DNA from: Drosophila persimilis
Lineage: Eukaryota; Arthropoda; Insecta; Diptera; Drosophilidae
Direction: 5' to 3'
DNA: 64,000 bases
Assembly (NCBI RefSeq): GCF_003286085.1
Contig: NW_020825307.1
Span: forward strand, 248,001-312,000
Positions 1 through 11,864 of the stretch are shown in pieces. How positions within the stretch are numbered: the first letter of the stretch is position 1; the number at the start of each line of letters is the position of its first letter. Under the pieces are notes generated by a model. The model worked only from the letters and a program-made list of their open reading frames with translations, did not search any database and was not told the origin of the DNA. The position numbers and the translations under genes are program-made.

Positions 1-1488
1 CGATTCAAAAAGTGTGACAGATTTGTAAGTAGATGGGCCGGGATCGCAAAGGTTTGGCCAGAAAGAGCCCGAAAGGAAAATGAATCTTGCTTTTGCCAAA
101 GAGCTATCCAAGGACAAGATCTGCCTCATTTGCTTGGAAATCGTTATGGCAAAAGTAGGGCTGGAGAGGCTTTCTGTTTCTCGTGCATCCACACCTGTCG
201 CCGGAGCAGAGGTGTCCCCTTTGCCGCTTCTCTTCAACCCATGCCAGCGCCAGTGCCCTCTAGGTAGACACAAAGGAGGAGAAGGATAAGCAGCCCCGAT
301 GGTCTGCCAGCATGGCCGTGTCAAGTGTCCAGTTTGCAACGGATAATATAAACTAATTATTCAGTAATTCCATTCCCTTAGATGTGTCATGTCCCTTGAT
401 TAAACTCAAATGGTACTCGTACACCTGGTACTCCCTCGAGTATATATTTATATTGATTGATTGTCTGTGTGGCAACTGAATATGTAATCAAGTACTCGTA
501 AATACTTGCATTCATGAATCGGGTTCTATTATGATATCATATCTCGATGCGAATTGATTTGCAAGAGCGATAGGGGTTGTTCCCGATAATCGAACGTTCA
601 TGAAATATTTTGTGCTCTATCTATTCGAATCTCCCTCGAAGACCTTAACCTTGCTCCGTTCATAAAAACTGATGGACGACATTAAATAACTCAGCGGGGA
701 GGCTGCTTCTCAACTTTTGCCAGCTCTTTTTCTCTAGATCTCGAGCCCTCGCTCTGCCCAGTCCATGGCTTTCAATTAAACCCAATTCGAGTCTAGGGCC
801 TGCGCGCTGTGGGCAAACTTTTACGAGACCCCAACTCAAGGTACCTCCGCTCTCAAGGTAGTTTTCATAAGCGCGACTACAACAATTACAAGGCGGACAG
901 ACAATATCAATTTGAGTGCGAATACTGAAACGATTACAAAACCACTAAGCAAAGCCGGGTCCGGGCTGGGACTGTGGCTGTGGCTGGGGCTGGGGCTGGG
1001 ACTGCGTCTGTGGCCTGTGTCTGGGGGGGAGGGGGGTCTCTGTCTCGCTTTCGATTGCGGTCCGATGTCAGTTGCGAGCTCAACGCGACACGCTCTGGTC
1101 GTGGGGTCTCTACGGGTCTCCGAGTCTCCGATTCCAATCGCGTGTGAGAATTTATACGTGCATACTTTTGTTGTGGGTGGTCGACCGGGGGTGACCTTGA
1201 CTACAGGGGATGAGAACTGGCCTCCGAAGAGGATTTGATCGCTGCAACTGGATTCCAGTCTTGTTCGGACTCGGACTCCCATGAGTGACGTCAGTTGGGC
1301 TATCAGTCTGATAAGGCCACCGATAAGACTGCGCCAAATGACGTCAGAGCGAAGACAGAACAAGAAAGAGCTTTGATTAAAAGCTACCAAAAGACAGATA
1401 GATAGATAACCACAGCTGTGTACGAGTAGATAGCCTGCGAGCCAATAAGTAGCCCTGAGCCTCCGTGGCGCGCCAGTTGGCTGGCGAC
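1..1488. other. Non-coding sequence upstream of the visible Flo2 exons
   Basis: No convincing exon is visible. Open frames here are arginine/proline/serine-rich products of GC-rich low-complexity DNA (for example the CTGGGGCTGG-type repeats around 955-1030). The stretch is probably a Flo2 intron, with the exons for the N-terminal flotillin domain lying left of the window. The part from about 900 onward is GC-rich and carries CRE and GATA sites, so it may be an internal promoter. Confidence 0.5.
1286..1346. promoter_or_regulatory. Paired CRE palindromes flanking GATA motifs
   Basis: Two perfect TGACGTCA palindromes lie at 1286-1293 and 1339-1346. Between them are GATAAG at 1310-1315 and 1322-1327 and the reverse-type CTATCAG near 1300. 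CREB/ATF-type bZIP factors bind TGACGTCA and GATA factors bind GATAAG. The cluster is about 140 bp upstream of the micro-ORF at 1489, which would suit an internal Flo2 promoter. That role is inference from motifs only. Confidence 0.4.
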
Positions 1489-1563
1489 ATGTCCGTCGTG
1501 TGGATGGGCGTCTTCAAGGTGGCCATGATAGTGGGCGTCACCAGTTTGGTGGTCAGCCGGTAA
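1489..1563 (+). CDS. Putative 24-codon ORF / alternative first exon upstream of Flo2
   Basis: An ATG at 1489 opens a 24-codon frame beginning MSVVWMGVFK and ending TSLVVSR. It has a hydrophobic core (VAMIVGVTSLVV) like a signal anchor, and almost every codon ends in G or C, as in a real exon. A strong donor (CCG then GTAAGG, GT at 1560-1561) overlaps the last codon, and an in-frame TAA follows at 1561-1563. Spliced to the Flo2 acceptor at 1710-1711, the frame does not match: this exon ends in phase 2 and the next needs phase 1. It could be an alternative Flo2 N-terminus disrupted by an indel, a translated uORF, or an independent micropeptide. A weak GT at 1544-1545 would restore phase. Confidence 0.4.
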   Translation: MSVVWMGVFKVAMIVGVTSLVVSR

Positions 1564-1711
1564 GGCAATCGATTGATTCCAAACCACCACCAAACCCATT
1601 CTCATTCCCGCCTCCACCCCCATCCACACCCCCAAGCTCTTGCCTGACCTGTACAAGTGCCATCTCATACCCCACGCCTCATACCGTTTTCCATTCTGTT
1701 CCGCTTTGCAG

Positions 1712-2773
1712 GAACGCTTACAGTCGAAGAGGTGTACAAAGACCGCGACCAGTTCGCGGCCTTGGTGCGCGAGGTGGCCGCACCTGACGTGGGTCGCATG
1801 GGCATCGAGATACTGTCCTTCACCATCAAGGATGTCTACGACGATGTGCAGTACCTGGCCTCCCTGGGCAAGGCGCAGACCGCTGTGGTGAAGCGCGACG
1901 CCGATGCCGGAGTGGCGGAGGCCAATCGAGACGCCGGCATCCGGGAGGCCGAGTGCGAGAAGAGCGCCATGGATGTGAAGTACTCGACGGACACCAAGAT
2001 CGAGGACAACACGCGCATGTACAAGCTGCAGAAGGCCAACTTCGATCAGGAGATCAACACGGCCAAGGCCGAGTCGCAGCTGGCGTACGAGTTGCAGGCG
2101 GCCAAGATCCGCCAGCGGATCCGTAACGAGGAGATCCAGATCGAGGTTGTCGAGCGCCGCAAGCAGATCGAGATCGAGTCGCAGGAGGTCCAGCGCAAGG
2201 ACAAAGAGCTCACCGGCACCGTCAAGCTGCCAGCCGAGGCGGAGGCCTTCCGACTACAAACCCTGGCCCAGGCCAAACAGTGAGTCGAAGCCCCACTATT
2301 GGAGGCCCTTTATTCATATTCATATTCGTATCACCCCAACAGATGCCAGACCATTGAGGGCGCCCGTGCCGAGGCGGAGCGCATCAGGAAGATCGGTGCG
2401 GCCGAGGCCCATGCCATCGAGCTGGTCGGCAAGGCCGAGGCGGAGCGGATGCGGATGAAGGCTCATGTCTACAAGCAGTACGGCGATGCTGCCATCATGA
2501 ACATTGTCCTCGAATCGCTGCCGAAGGTCTGTCCACTATTTGTTGACTCTATTTTTGACACTTAAAGAGTATTAATCGTAAACTGTTCCGCAGATTGCTG
2601 CCGAGGTGGCTGCTCCCTTGGCCAAGACGGAGGAGATTGTCCTGATCGGAGGTAACGACAATGTGACAAACGATGTGACCCGCCTGGTGGCCCAGCTGCC
2701 CCCCTCGATCAATGCCCTCACCGGAGTGGATCTGTCCAAGGTGCTGGCCAAGATACCCGGGGCCAAGGCGTGA
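1712..2773 (+). CDS. Flo2: Flotillin-2 (3' part of gene, C-terminal ~310 residues)
   Basis: Flotillin-2 is a membrane-associated SPFH/PHB-family scaffold that forms hetero-oligomers with flotillin-1 in lipid microdomains at the plasma membrane and endosomes. Three exons are visible: 1712-2279, 2343-2526 and 2594-2773 (TGA 2771-2773). All introns are GT-AG, the two complete ones being 63 and 67 bp, and codons are split in matching phases (CA|A for Gln at the first junction). The first exon starts in phase 1 within the Gly of GTLTVEEVYKDRDQF, a conserved flotillin segment in the middle of the SPFH domain. The family signature VREVAAPDVGRMGIEILSFT follows. The C-terminal half is a long charged coiled coil with the Glu-Ala repeats characteristic of flotillins (AEAERIRKIG, GKAEAERMRM), then TGVDLSKVLAKIPGAKA. 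The family is about 430 residues, so roughly the first 120, including the N-terminal acylation motif, lie left of the window. The gene converges with pdgy. Confidence 0.95.
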
Positions 2774-4224
2774 GACCTAATGGAATGGGACATCCAGCAC
2801 ATGGCAATGACAACGTAACGCACCGCAAAGGAATTGTAACTGACAAGGAACGGAGAAAGATGGAGAAAGATGGAGCTAAACAAAGAGAGAGAGAGGGAGA
2901 GAGATACGGAGGGGGAGCTGGCATTTGTTAGAGCGAGATGCAGTGCGGAAGCAGCATCAGGAAAACGAGAGGCGATGCCGATCGCAGCAATCGATCGATA
3001 AACGCAATCGAACATAGCAAAATGTACTCCGATATTATATATATTTACAGATATGTGTATGTCATATACTGTGTGCATGTGCGCGAGTGTGTGTGTGTGT
3101 GTGTGTGTGTGCCTGATCGATGTAGTAGTATATCCGTGTAACAATCAAAAAGGACGAACGTTAATCTCAGCTAAAGTTATGCATTTCGTACGCAGCATTT
3201 TGTGGCCTTTTCTCCATATAACAGAATCAAATACAAATAAATAGAAGTATGAGATTTGTATAACTTTAACCAGCAACAAAACAACCAAAAAAACATACAT
3301 TAAGAGAATTGTGCAGAATCTTAGCTACTTTATATATACATATATATATACACGCATCTACTATATATACTTATACATTATACTTATACTTAAACTATGA
3401 AATTGTGCTTCGAACCGAACCCACTGGGGTTTCCACTACAAACAGTGTTGTGTAGGGCCCTCCTTTCGATCCGCTTACTGGCTACACTGCACAACACAAG
3501 CAGCAACTTTTGCATTTCCAAACTGTTCAAACTACTGAAACTGCCTTCGAATGTGACGGTGAGAATTTATCCAACGGAGAGCCACAGACAGTCAGAGAGT
3601 TTCTGATCCTTGTCGCTTCACAACACGGTTTATTCTTCGGGACCGCCATAGCTTGAGCTCTTCCAACACTCACACACACGCACACACACAAACACACTCA
3701 CAAGCACACACCCATGACCGAATCATATTTGTATTGAGTTTTTGTGCACAAAAAGAGAACCGATTGTACCATTTTATGTCTCATCCTATCCATAATATGT
3801 ATCGAATCTTTTTGTTATAACCCAGTGAGGTCCGATTCAAGATATTCGTCTCGATATACGTATTTTTTTGTGGTTTTTTTGTTCTATTTATATTATTATT
3901 ATTATTAATATTATTATTATGTATTCTCTTGTGCATGCACGAGTATGTATGTATGTAAATGGATGCATTTAACAAATTTTGGACTTCATTTTTGCACTTT
4001 TTAGCAAAACTAACAAAATTATATACCAAAAAAAAAGGGAAAGAGAGGGAATCAGTTTTGTTACACTTAACTGGAATTTAGTTATAGCAATTTTTGTGAG
4101 TTTTTTGAGACCGGATCCGTTTTGTTTTTCTAGCGTAATTAACCTTAATTTGTTTAAGCAATATCCCGAACGATCAGCTATCAAAATCAGCTTACATTTG
4201 CAGACATATATATATTTACTATGT

Positions 4225-4263
<39 letters not shown>

Positions 4264-4470
4264 CACATACATATATACATCTATTTTTTTCTATTGTATA
4301 TTAAGTGCAAGTAATTCACATAAATCGTAATTCAGCGTACAATAACAGCTAAAGTGCAAGAAGACATCTAAACGAAAAGGAACTAAACTAAAAACTAAAA
4401 CTAAATAAATCAAATCTTAAATTTTGTGTATTTTGTCGTAAATAAATAAATTGAAAAAGAAATTCACCGA
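2774..4470 (+). other. Flo2: Flo2 3' UTR with several poly(A) signals
   Basis: This AT-rich, ORF-poor sequence follows the Flo2 stop. AATAAA hexamers occur at 3236-3241, 4404-4409, 4441-4446 and 4445-4450, so both a short (~470 nt) and a long (~1.7 kb) 3' UTR are possible. It contains (GT)n at 3087-3111 and (CA)n at 4228-4260, which could pair if both are transcribed. Extent is inferred from the signals only. Confidence 0.45.
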
Positions 4471-5843
4471 AAAATGCTTTGAATCACATAAAAGGACCGT
4501 CTTCGGACCGGATCGTAGGATTATAGGCTGTGCCGTGAAAACTCAATCTTTTTTGAGGTCTAAGCTTATTTTTGTTACATCTACATCAAATACTATATTT
4601 ATGAGCACTTAGACAAGGTACTATGCATGTAGAATTTGCAGTGCCCGACGAATTTCTCAGAAATGTTGAAATCTGTTACGGAAAAACATTGCTTAAAATC
4701 AGACATGGGAATATTGTAGTACTTATTCGATTCTGTTTGGAGCAGTTTAACTAAAGATTAATGTAACTCTGGTCATTTGAATAGAGGCTCTATTACAGTA
4801 ATGCTGATATTTTTAAACGCTCAGTAAACCAACACCTTTCTTGGCGATCTTCAATACAACACATACACATACGTATGTATGTCCATATATGTATGTAGAA
4901 TGGACTTGACTTTCAACCTATCCAGGCGGAACTATTCATTTATGTTGTGGTTTTATTTCAATCATGTGCCACAATATTGTCTGGATTTTTTGACAATTTG
5001 TAGGCCCATCAATCAAATGATACTTTTTGGATTGACATCAAATTTTAATAGGTGCAAAATGTCTGCTGGTAATAATTGATAAAATACAAATAATGTGATG
5101 ACGGATGGGGTTAGGGTTTTCCAAAAAAACAAGAGATTCTTTTAAGGCTGGGCCACTGCACTTTCAGAGCCATATCCTAGGGATTCCCTTTCGAATACTC
5201 AAAACAATTTGTAACTTGTTCATTCCGTCTTTATTCTCAAATATTATAGCACACATATCATATACATTTATGGATGCATGCCATATGCCAGCATCTCTTT
5301 ACCATACATTTAACAAACAAATACATTTTAGGACACTATACAAAAAAAAAAAATTAGTTGTGAATATCATAATTTCGTCTTTAAACTTTGAAATATCAAC
5401 GCTCCAATACGATCTGGGTCCGTCATTAAGTATAATAGATCGATCTGATCTGATCTGATATATATATATATGTATATAGTGTAATAGATTATAGTTTTAG
5501 AGCTGATGTATGGATGTTGGGTAGGGGCTAGGTACGGGATAGGATAGGGATAGGTAGGGGGAGTGGAAGAGGGTGCTTACACTACGAGTTCAGCCTATTC
5601 TACTCTTACATACTATGGACCAATCGAATGCCTAATCGAGACCTACTTCTAAGTCTAGGACTAAATGTTTTCGAAGGTCTAAATGCAATGCTCACACAAG
5701 CCCGCACGGGATCAACTCTTCGGACCAGGGCCAACATTGATGGATATCATACACACATTATAAAACGACAAAAAAAAAACGATTGAAAAATATATATAGT
5801 ACTCGTACTCGTAGATCCCGATCTAGGGAGGCGTGCTTAGGGC
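4471..5843. other. Convergent intergenic spacer / pdgy 3' UTR
   Basis: No gene was seen. The right part should be the pdgy 3' UTR on the minus strand. TTTATT at 5230-5235 is the complement of AATAAA and would give a UTR of about 600 nt. Short TA and GATCT repeats lie around 5440-5475. Confidence 0.4.
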
Positions 5844-8800
5844 TCAGTCGGAATACTGAGCCTTGAGGTCCTTGCGCAGTATCTTGCCGGTGGGATTCTT
5901 GGGCACCTCGTCCACGAAGATAACGCCGCCCTCGAGCCTCTTGTAGTGGGCCACACGCTCGGCCACATAGGCGGCGATGTCCTCGGCCGTGGCCTCCTGG
6001 CCCTGCCTGAGCACGACAATCGCTCGTGGCGCTTCTCCGTTCAGCTCGTGCGGGATCCCAAAGACAGCGGCCTCGAGGATCTTCGGGTGGTCGCGGAGTA
6101 CCGCCTCCAGCTCCGCTGGGGGCACCTGGAAGCCCTTCACCTTGATCAGCTCCTTCATGCGGTCCGTGATGTAGAAGTAGCCGTCCTCGTCGTAGAAGGC
6201 CACGTCGCCAGTGCGCAGCCAGTTGCCCGGAAAGAAGGTGACCTGGTTGGCCTCCTCGTTGTTCAAATATCCGGACATCACCTGAGGTCCACGCACACAC
6301 AGCTCGCCCGTGGTACGGGGTCCCACACCCTTCAAATCAGCGCCATCCAGGGGCACAATCTTGGCCTCAGTAGAGCCTGAAAGGATGCCCGTGGAGGCGT
6401 AGCGTGTATTGCCTTCTGGTGTAAGAAGCACAACAGGCGAGGCCTCGGTCATGCCATAGCCCTGCTTGAAGGCGACCTTGGGGAACCTAAAAAGTGGAGT
6501 CGAGAGTGTTATTTTAAGCATAAAGCATAACGGTTAAGATCTTTTGGGGGGCATGGCACTCACTTCTGCAGAAAACGCTCTACATCGTGCTGGCCAATAG
6601 GTGCGGCTCCGCTCATCACAACTCTCAATGCGGGGGCCGTCGCCTCATTTATATTGGGATGATTGATCATAAAGAGCGCTGGAACAGACAGAGGATCCAA
6701 TTATTATCATTCCGCTATCGTATTCTAGTCGTATTCATGGACTCACCTATGGGCGGTACAAGATTCAATATGCTGCCCTTGTACTGGTCCAGGGCCTTCA
6801 TGAAATCATCCGGCTTGAAGGCCGGCATTGTGGCCAGCCTGGAGCCCTGGCCAAGCTTGGACAGCATCACCACAGTGAGGCCGTAGATGTGGAAGAAGGG
6901 CAGCACTCCGGGCAACGTGTCCTGGACGCTCAGGTTTAGGGACAGGGCGGCCTGGACCTGTTCGCAGTTGCTGGTGATGTTGTTGTGGGACAGCATCACG
7001 CCCTTGGGCAAGCCCGTGGTGCCCGAGGAGAAGGGCAGGAAGACCATGTCGTCCGCAGTCGCCTCCTTCGGCACCTGCAGGTCATCGTAGCGCACATTCT
7101 GGGTGCTAATCAGCTCGAAGAAATCGATGGCTCCCGCGGGCAGGGAATCATCCTGCCGGCTCCGGATCACGGCAATGGGCAGCCGCTTACCGGCCAGCTT
7201 GCAGGCCTCGTTCAGAGTTCCATAGTTCTGGACGGTGCCCACGATGAGATTCGCCGCGCTGAAGGTTAGCTGGCGGGCTATCTCCTCTGCAATTGATCAA
7301 ATGGGAGTAAATACAAATGTTAATGATGATCTTTCGACTTTAGCCCCGAGAAACAGAGCAAAACAGATTTCTACAACATTCCCATAAGGCTTAGTGGGTA
7401 CTGTCGTGATAAGGAACCGTACCGGGCCGTGCCGCCTCTGACGCACTTGACAGCTCCCAAATAAACACTTTTCTCCAAATACATATATATGTACATACAT
7501 ATGGTATGTACACTTGATCTCATTGTACAGCTACACATAATGAAGAAAAGGCCTAAAGTACCTTGGAAGACTCAATGAAATTGATTTGATTATCCATATA
7601 GAAGAAGGTTCCCTTATTATTGAAGTCATTTCCCGAACGTTTCTCGAATGTTTCCCATAAGCGAACGGACACTTTTCACAAAGGTTCGTACAAATTGCAA
7701 GTGCCATCCCTGATTAAATACGAATGGACATACGAATACGAGTTTGGGATCCGATTTGTACTGCTTGAATGGATAAAGCTGGAACCATCAGCATCCGCGA
7801 AGGTCTATCTACTATCTAATCAACTGATCTGTTGATGCTAATTGGCGAATATACATACATAGGTATGTACATGCCATATAGCTTATCTCTGAACACAACT
7901 GTACGAGGAAACAGCAAACCGAGCCCACTTACCAGCGGTGTAGATGGGGTTGACGGTGGTAACCGTCAGGCCGGCCTCGATGGCGCCCAGCGTGGCGATG
8001 GGGTACTCCGGCAAATTGGGCAGACAGATGGCCACCACGTCGGGCTTGCGGAGCTTGAACTTTGTCTGGAGGCGAACCGCAAAGGCGGCACTGGCATCCC
8101 GCATCTGGGCGAACGTATACTGGCGATCGGTGACGACGCATACCTGAAAGGACGAACGGCAGAAGGAACACAGATGAGTTGTGAATAGCCCCAAAGGTTT
8201 TGGTGATTTCAGTTCCGAAACAAACACGTTTACGTACTGGGGAATCTGTACACAGAAAAGTGCATTCGCTGGACATTCAGAAGCCTTTTTCGTGGCTAAT
8301 CAGTTAACCACAGGCCCCAACATGACTCTGGCTTCCCTTCCCTGCCCTTCCCCAACCATACAACCGGTTCGGGGCTACGGTGAAGGTCATCAGCATTTGC
8401 CAAATGACAGAAAGACAAAGAGACGTAAAGACGGAGAGAGGTAGAAGGGTAGAGAGCGTTGATTGTGGGAGGGGGTCCGCCGGTTAGGCTATGCTGATTG
8501 CCGATTGTCCACATTAAATTTGCGCAGTCCGACATCGTATATGGTTAAAAATAGGCATTATAAATAGCGACATTGCTCGCTCCAAACAAACCCAACAACA
8601 ATGATCATATCAAAACATTTTTAAGTTAACTCAAACGAAAGAAAACAAGGCATACGACTACTCTCACTCGAGTGCCGAGGCTGTTGATACCCTTCCACAT
8701 TGGTCGTAGTCATCCGACTTGGATTCAATTTGGCTGAACAATGAACCCTGACACACGCGGGTTATGTGGGAATATCTTTTGGAACCACCATATAGAATAC

Positions 8801-11800
8801 CTATGTATATTTTATTTGATACATGTTGGGGTTTCATTGGGGTCTCTGGTATCTGAAATGGCCAGATTATTCTCGCCGCCCGATCGTTGCTGTAACAGCC
8901 TGCTGTGTCGTGTCGAACCCATCATACCCTTTGTTACGGTATCGCAGTGCAAACACACACCGACACACACACACACACCCATGCACGTCGTAATAAACAC
9001 AATAATAAGAGAATCATTTCGTGCATTTGTCGATCACCGCTCTGCACCCCCACTCCGCTGCGAGCATCTAGCAACGCTTCGCTTCGCTTCGCATCGTTCG
9101 GCTGCTTGTGGGGGCAGTGCGACGGTCCAAAGTTCAGTGGGGCAAAGTACAAAGTCTGCAAAGTCTAAACGAGTCGTGGCGCGCCTCTCTCTTCCTCTCT
9201 TTACATACACACCTCTACCCAGCACGCTCTCTCTCTCTCTCCCTCTCTCTGCCGTAGAGCGGAGAGCGGGTTTGTCTATTGGTATCTCTTTTGCTCTGAT
9301 TTCGTGCTCGTCGGCGACGGACGCCGCTGCGTTTTTTGACTTCTCATGCCGGCAGAGGCTGGACCCCATTGACTGCCGGCCACTGCCGCTGACGTCACAG
9401 CGCAAACAAAATCATCAAAATTTGGACAGAAAAAGAACGGAAAAGCAGATAACAGCGTAAATAATTATAAAAAGAAAAAAAGAAAAACATTTTATGACCG
9501 CGACCAGTCGTGAATTTCGACAGGGTTCAAAACGCGTGATCCGTACTCGTGAATTAGCACACAAATCGATCAATCGGAGGGCTATAGTGTGAAGTATACA
9601 GTGGAACTGCATTCAATAACGAGAGTCCCCCACCCAAATGCAGTGCTTCGATTTTCGATCTTAATCGTCTCTATTTCCAAGCCGAAGACGATATAACCGA
9701 AGACCGACAAGATCGTATAAAATGGGTCGAATATTTGATAATAACAGGCCTATAGTAGTATCGTATAGTAGGTCTAATACATAGTGGGATCGATCGATCT
9801 GTTAGTTAAGCCCCCTGCCTGGGCTTTTTATCTTGTGTCAACTGTTTCGCCCTGGTGCTGGGGGTGGGGGGTAGCTAGGGCATAACTAAAGAACCTTTGG
9901 ACCGGACTCGTGGGGCCTGACGCTTTTAATTGCATTTAATTCAACAATTGGCCCCCAGCTCACACATGTGGCACTCTGCGTGTATGTGTACGTGTGAGTA
10001 CAGGGTGATTACTCGGTTATATCAGTCGCCCCCTGGCAAATCACCTCACCCACACACTGCACACACTGCACACACTGCAATGATGGCAATAAATTTCAAT
10101 GAAAATTATTTGCACTTTGATTTGCACAAGCCCAGTGGGAGCGAGAGAGAGAGGGAGAGATCGTGCACAGAGAGAGAGCGTAAGGGATAGAAATCTCAAA
10201 AGTGAAAATTGTAAACATTTGGCGAAGGTCATCGCCGCCTCCCATGTAAGTGGAGAGGGAGGGTGGCGGAGCCCTGGCTATGGGAAAGTTATGCAATTGC
10301 CTCCCGAATTCGAGCGCTAACCGGGGGGCACGGTGATGGGCATGTGGATGATCTGTTATACGAGACTCGCTTTCCATTGTGTCAGCTGGGCCTTACTCGA
10401 ACGACAGCCACTCGACGCGATTCGTTTAATCGTGCCCCTCCGTAGACAGTATTTCTTATCAGCAAGCATTTCTCAAGCAATTTGCCACCGGGCACTACAC
10501 GACTGGCATTCAATGAGCCGTAAACGTACGGGTGGACAAAAACAGAACAGGGGCCCAGATGAGAACCGGAACAGGAGTCTGGCAAAAATAGCACGCTCTC
10601 TGCCGATCTTTGGGGGGGGCGGGGTAGGGGCCTGCCCCCTCCCCATTGTGAGTAAGAGTAGTAAATTTCACTTTCGCCGCTATCATCGGCTCGCACTTGT
10701 ACTCGTACTGGCTTATCAGCTCCGTCCGAACATTACGCTTGTCGCCCGATAAGCAGGGGGGGCATTAATGACCCAAATACTCGTCCAATGCTATCTGACT
10801 GATAGCGAATAATCGGACTGATTACATATGCGTATTGTATTCCGATTGGGCTGGGGCACAGATGGGCGGCGGGAAAGCAGCGATTCCGATATTGGACGGT
10901 CATAAAAAAATCAATTTTTGCCTGCATACTCGGATAAGTATAGACTGGCGCGCCGGTTCAATAGCCCTGGGTCATAAACAAACAAAGGGGGGTCTGGTCG
11001 CGAATTGCGATTCGTTCAAATCGGAATTCTCTAAAGTGATTTGTGGCCCGAATATTTTGGGGCAGGTTAGCCTTTAGTCGGATAGTGGGGAAGAGAGAAA
11101 AACTTTTCTCTCAGGATTTCCCAGAGAACACCCTTCGGAATCTCGTGGAGAACTTCCAACAAAAGATAACTGACTTGAGGATGGACCTCCAAGGAGAAAG
11201 CTTAACAAGGAGCGGACACACTCCACTCCATTGCACTTCACTCATTGAAAACCTTCGAGGTTCTAAGTGGAAGTATTTCCATGAAGTACCCGCGTTCAAG
11301 GAGGTATCCGTGTGATTGCCGAGAGTACATAGCACTTCAATTAGGGTTCTGGGTAGAACGAACTTGACTTGCAACATCACAGAGGAGCTCCTTACCAAAA
11401 GCTTAATTTAGAGATAAAAGAGAACCCCGCAGGCGGATATTTTCCCCCAGAGATTATAGGAACGAACTACATAATATCTGAGAAGATTTCAGAGGGGTAA
11501 AGTAAACCGCACTTGACTTTCGATTGCCTCGCACTTGATATAAAACTTTGCACTGGGATTATTATTATTGTCAAGCACTTACCGCTGCCGTGCGGCTCTC
11601 CCACTTCTTGAAGTCCCGCCAGACGTACTCGTGGAGCGGCACATTGCGCACTACGATGGGGTCGTAGGGGGAGGTCTTGTAGTAGCCATCCTCGGGGCTG
11701 TAGTGCAGGAACTTGTCCGTCTCGCTGTCGCCCTGAGCTCGCGCCCTCTCGGCGCTCACCGTGCTGGTGTTCCTCTGCCGGCGTTTGGTCGTTATCGAGC

Positions 11801-11864
11801 GTGTAGCAGCGCTGCTCAAGGCGGAGGCGCTGCGCAGACGCAGCAACTGAGTGGCTGGATACAT
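5844..11864 (-). CDS. pdgy: Mitochondrial-type acyl-CoA synthetase (AMP-forming), probably pudgy
   Basis: Activates a fatty acid with ATP to acyl-AMP and then acyl-CoA; pudgy is known as a mitochondrial fatty-acid CoA ligase linked to beta-oxidation. Exons from 5' to 3': 11864-11583 (ATG 11862-11864), 8143-7933, 7286-6747, 6678-6564, 6486-5844 (TGA 5844-5846). All junctions are GT-AG and phases match, giving 1791 nt and 596 residues, normal for the family. Seen motifs: P-loop FSSGTTGLPKGVMLSH (~250-265), GYGMTEASPV (~391-400), TGELCVRGPQVMSGYL, the hinge region ITDRMKELIKVKGFQVPPAE, and the C-terminal catalytic lysine in NPTGKILRKDLK (Lys ~584). The N-terminus is Arg/Ser/Ala-rich without acidic residues for about 38 residues, a typical mitochondrial presequence. 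The C-terminus (YSD) is not a peroxisomal SKL signal. The family assignment is very firm; the name rests on synteny with Flo2 and eag. Confidence 0.9.
8144..11582 (-). other. pdgy: pdgy intron 1 (3.4 kb)
   Basis: This is the large first intron between the leader exon and the catalytic exons. No additional conserved exon was found on either strand. It contains a CT/GA-rich block with a CRE near 9180-9400, a (CA)-type run around 8952-8980, and GA-rich sequence at 10140-10190. Gene-start control elements are plausible, but nothing else can be read from sequence. Confidence 0.6.
9180..9400. promoter_or_regulatory. GAGA-rich block with CRE inside pdgy intron 1
   Basis: Several CT/GA runs (notably 9226-9249) are potential GAGA-factor sites, and a perfect CRE palindrome lies at 9390-9397. 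The surrounding 9050-9400 is locally GC-rich. This composition is common in Drosophila promoters and Polycomb/Trithorax-responsive elements. It could be an alternative pdgy promoter lacking the mitochondrial leader, or an eag regulatory element. There is no TATA box and no proven start. Confidence 0.3.
11583..11864 (-). other. pdgy: pdgy exon 1: mitochondrial leader exon
   Basis: The start codon at 11862-11864 is preceded on the minus strand by GAGAGACC. The exon encodes 94 residues beginning MYPATQLLRLRSASALSSAA and ending HEYVWRDFKKWESRTAA, then donor GTAAGT (ACTTAC at 11577-11582 on +) in phase 0. It joins the exon starting VCVVTDRQYTF at 8143. The presequence features (Arg 9, 11, 22, 28, 29 and 31; no Asp/Glu until after residue 38) support mitochondrial import. 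Confidence 0.88.

Noticed and set aside
836..1390. 184-codon minus-strand frame upstream of Flo2
   Set aside because: Pro/Ser/Arg-rich low complexity from CTGGGG repeats; no start context or homology.
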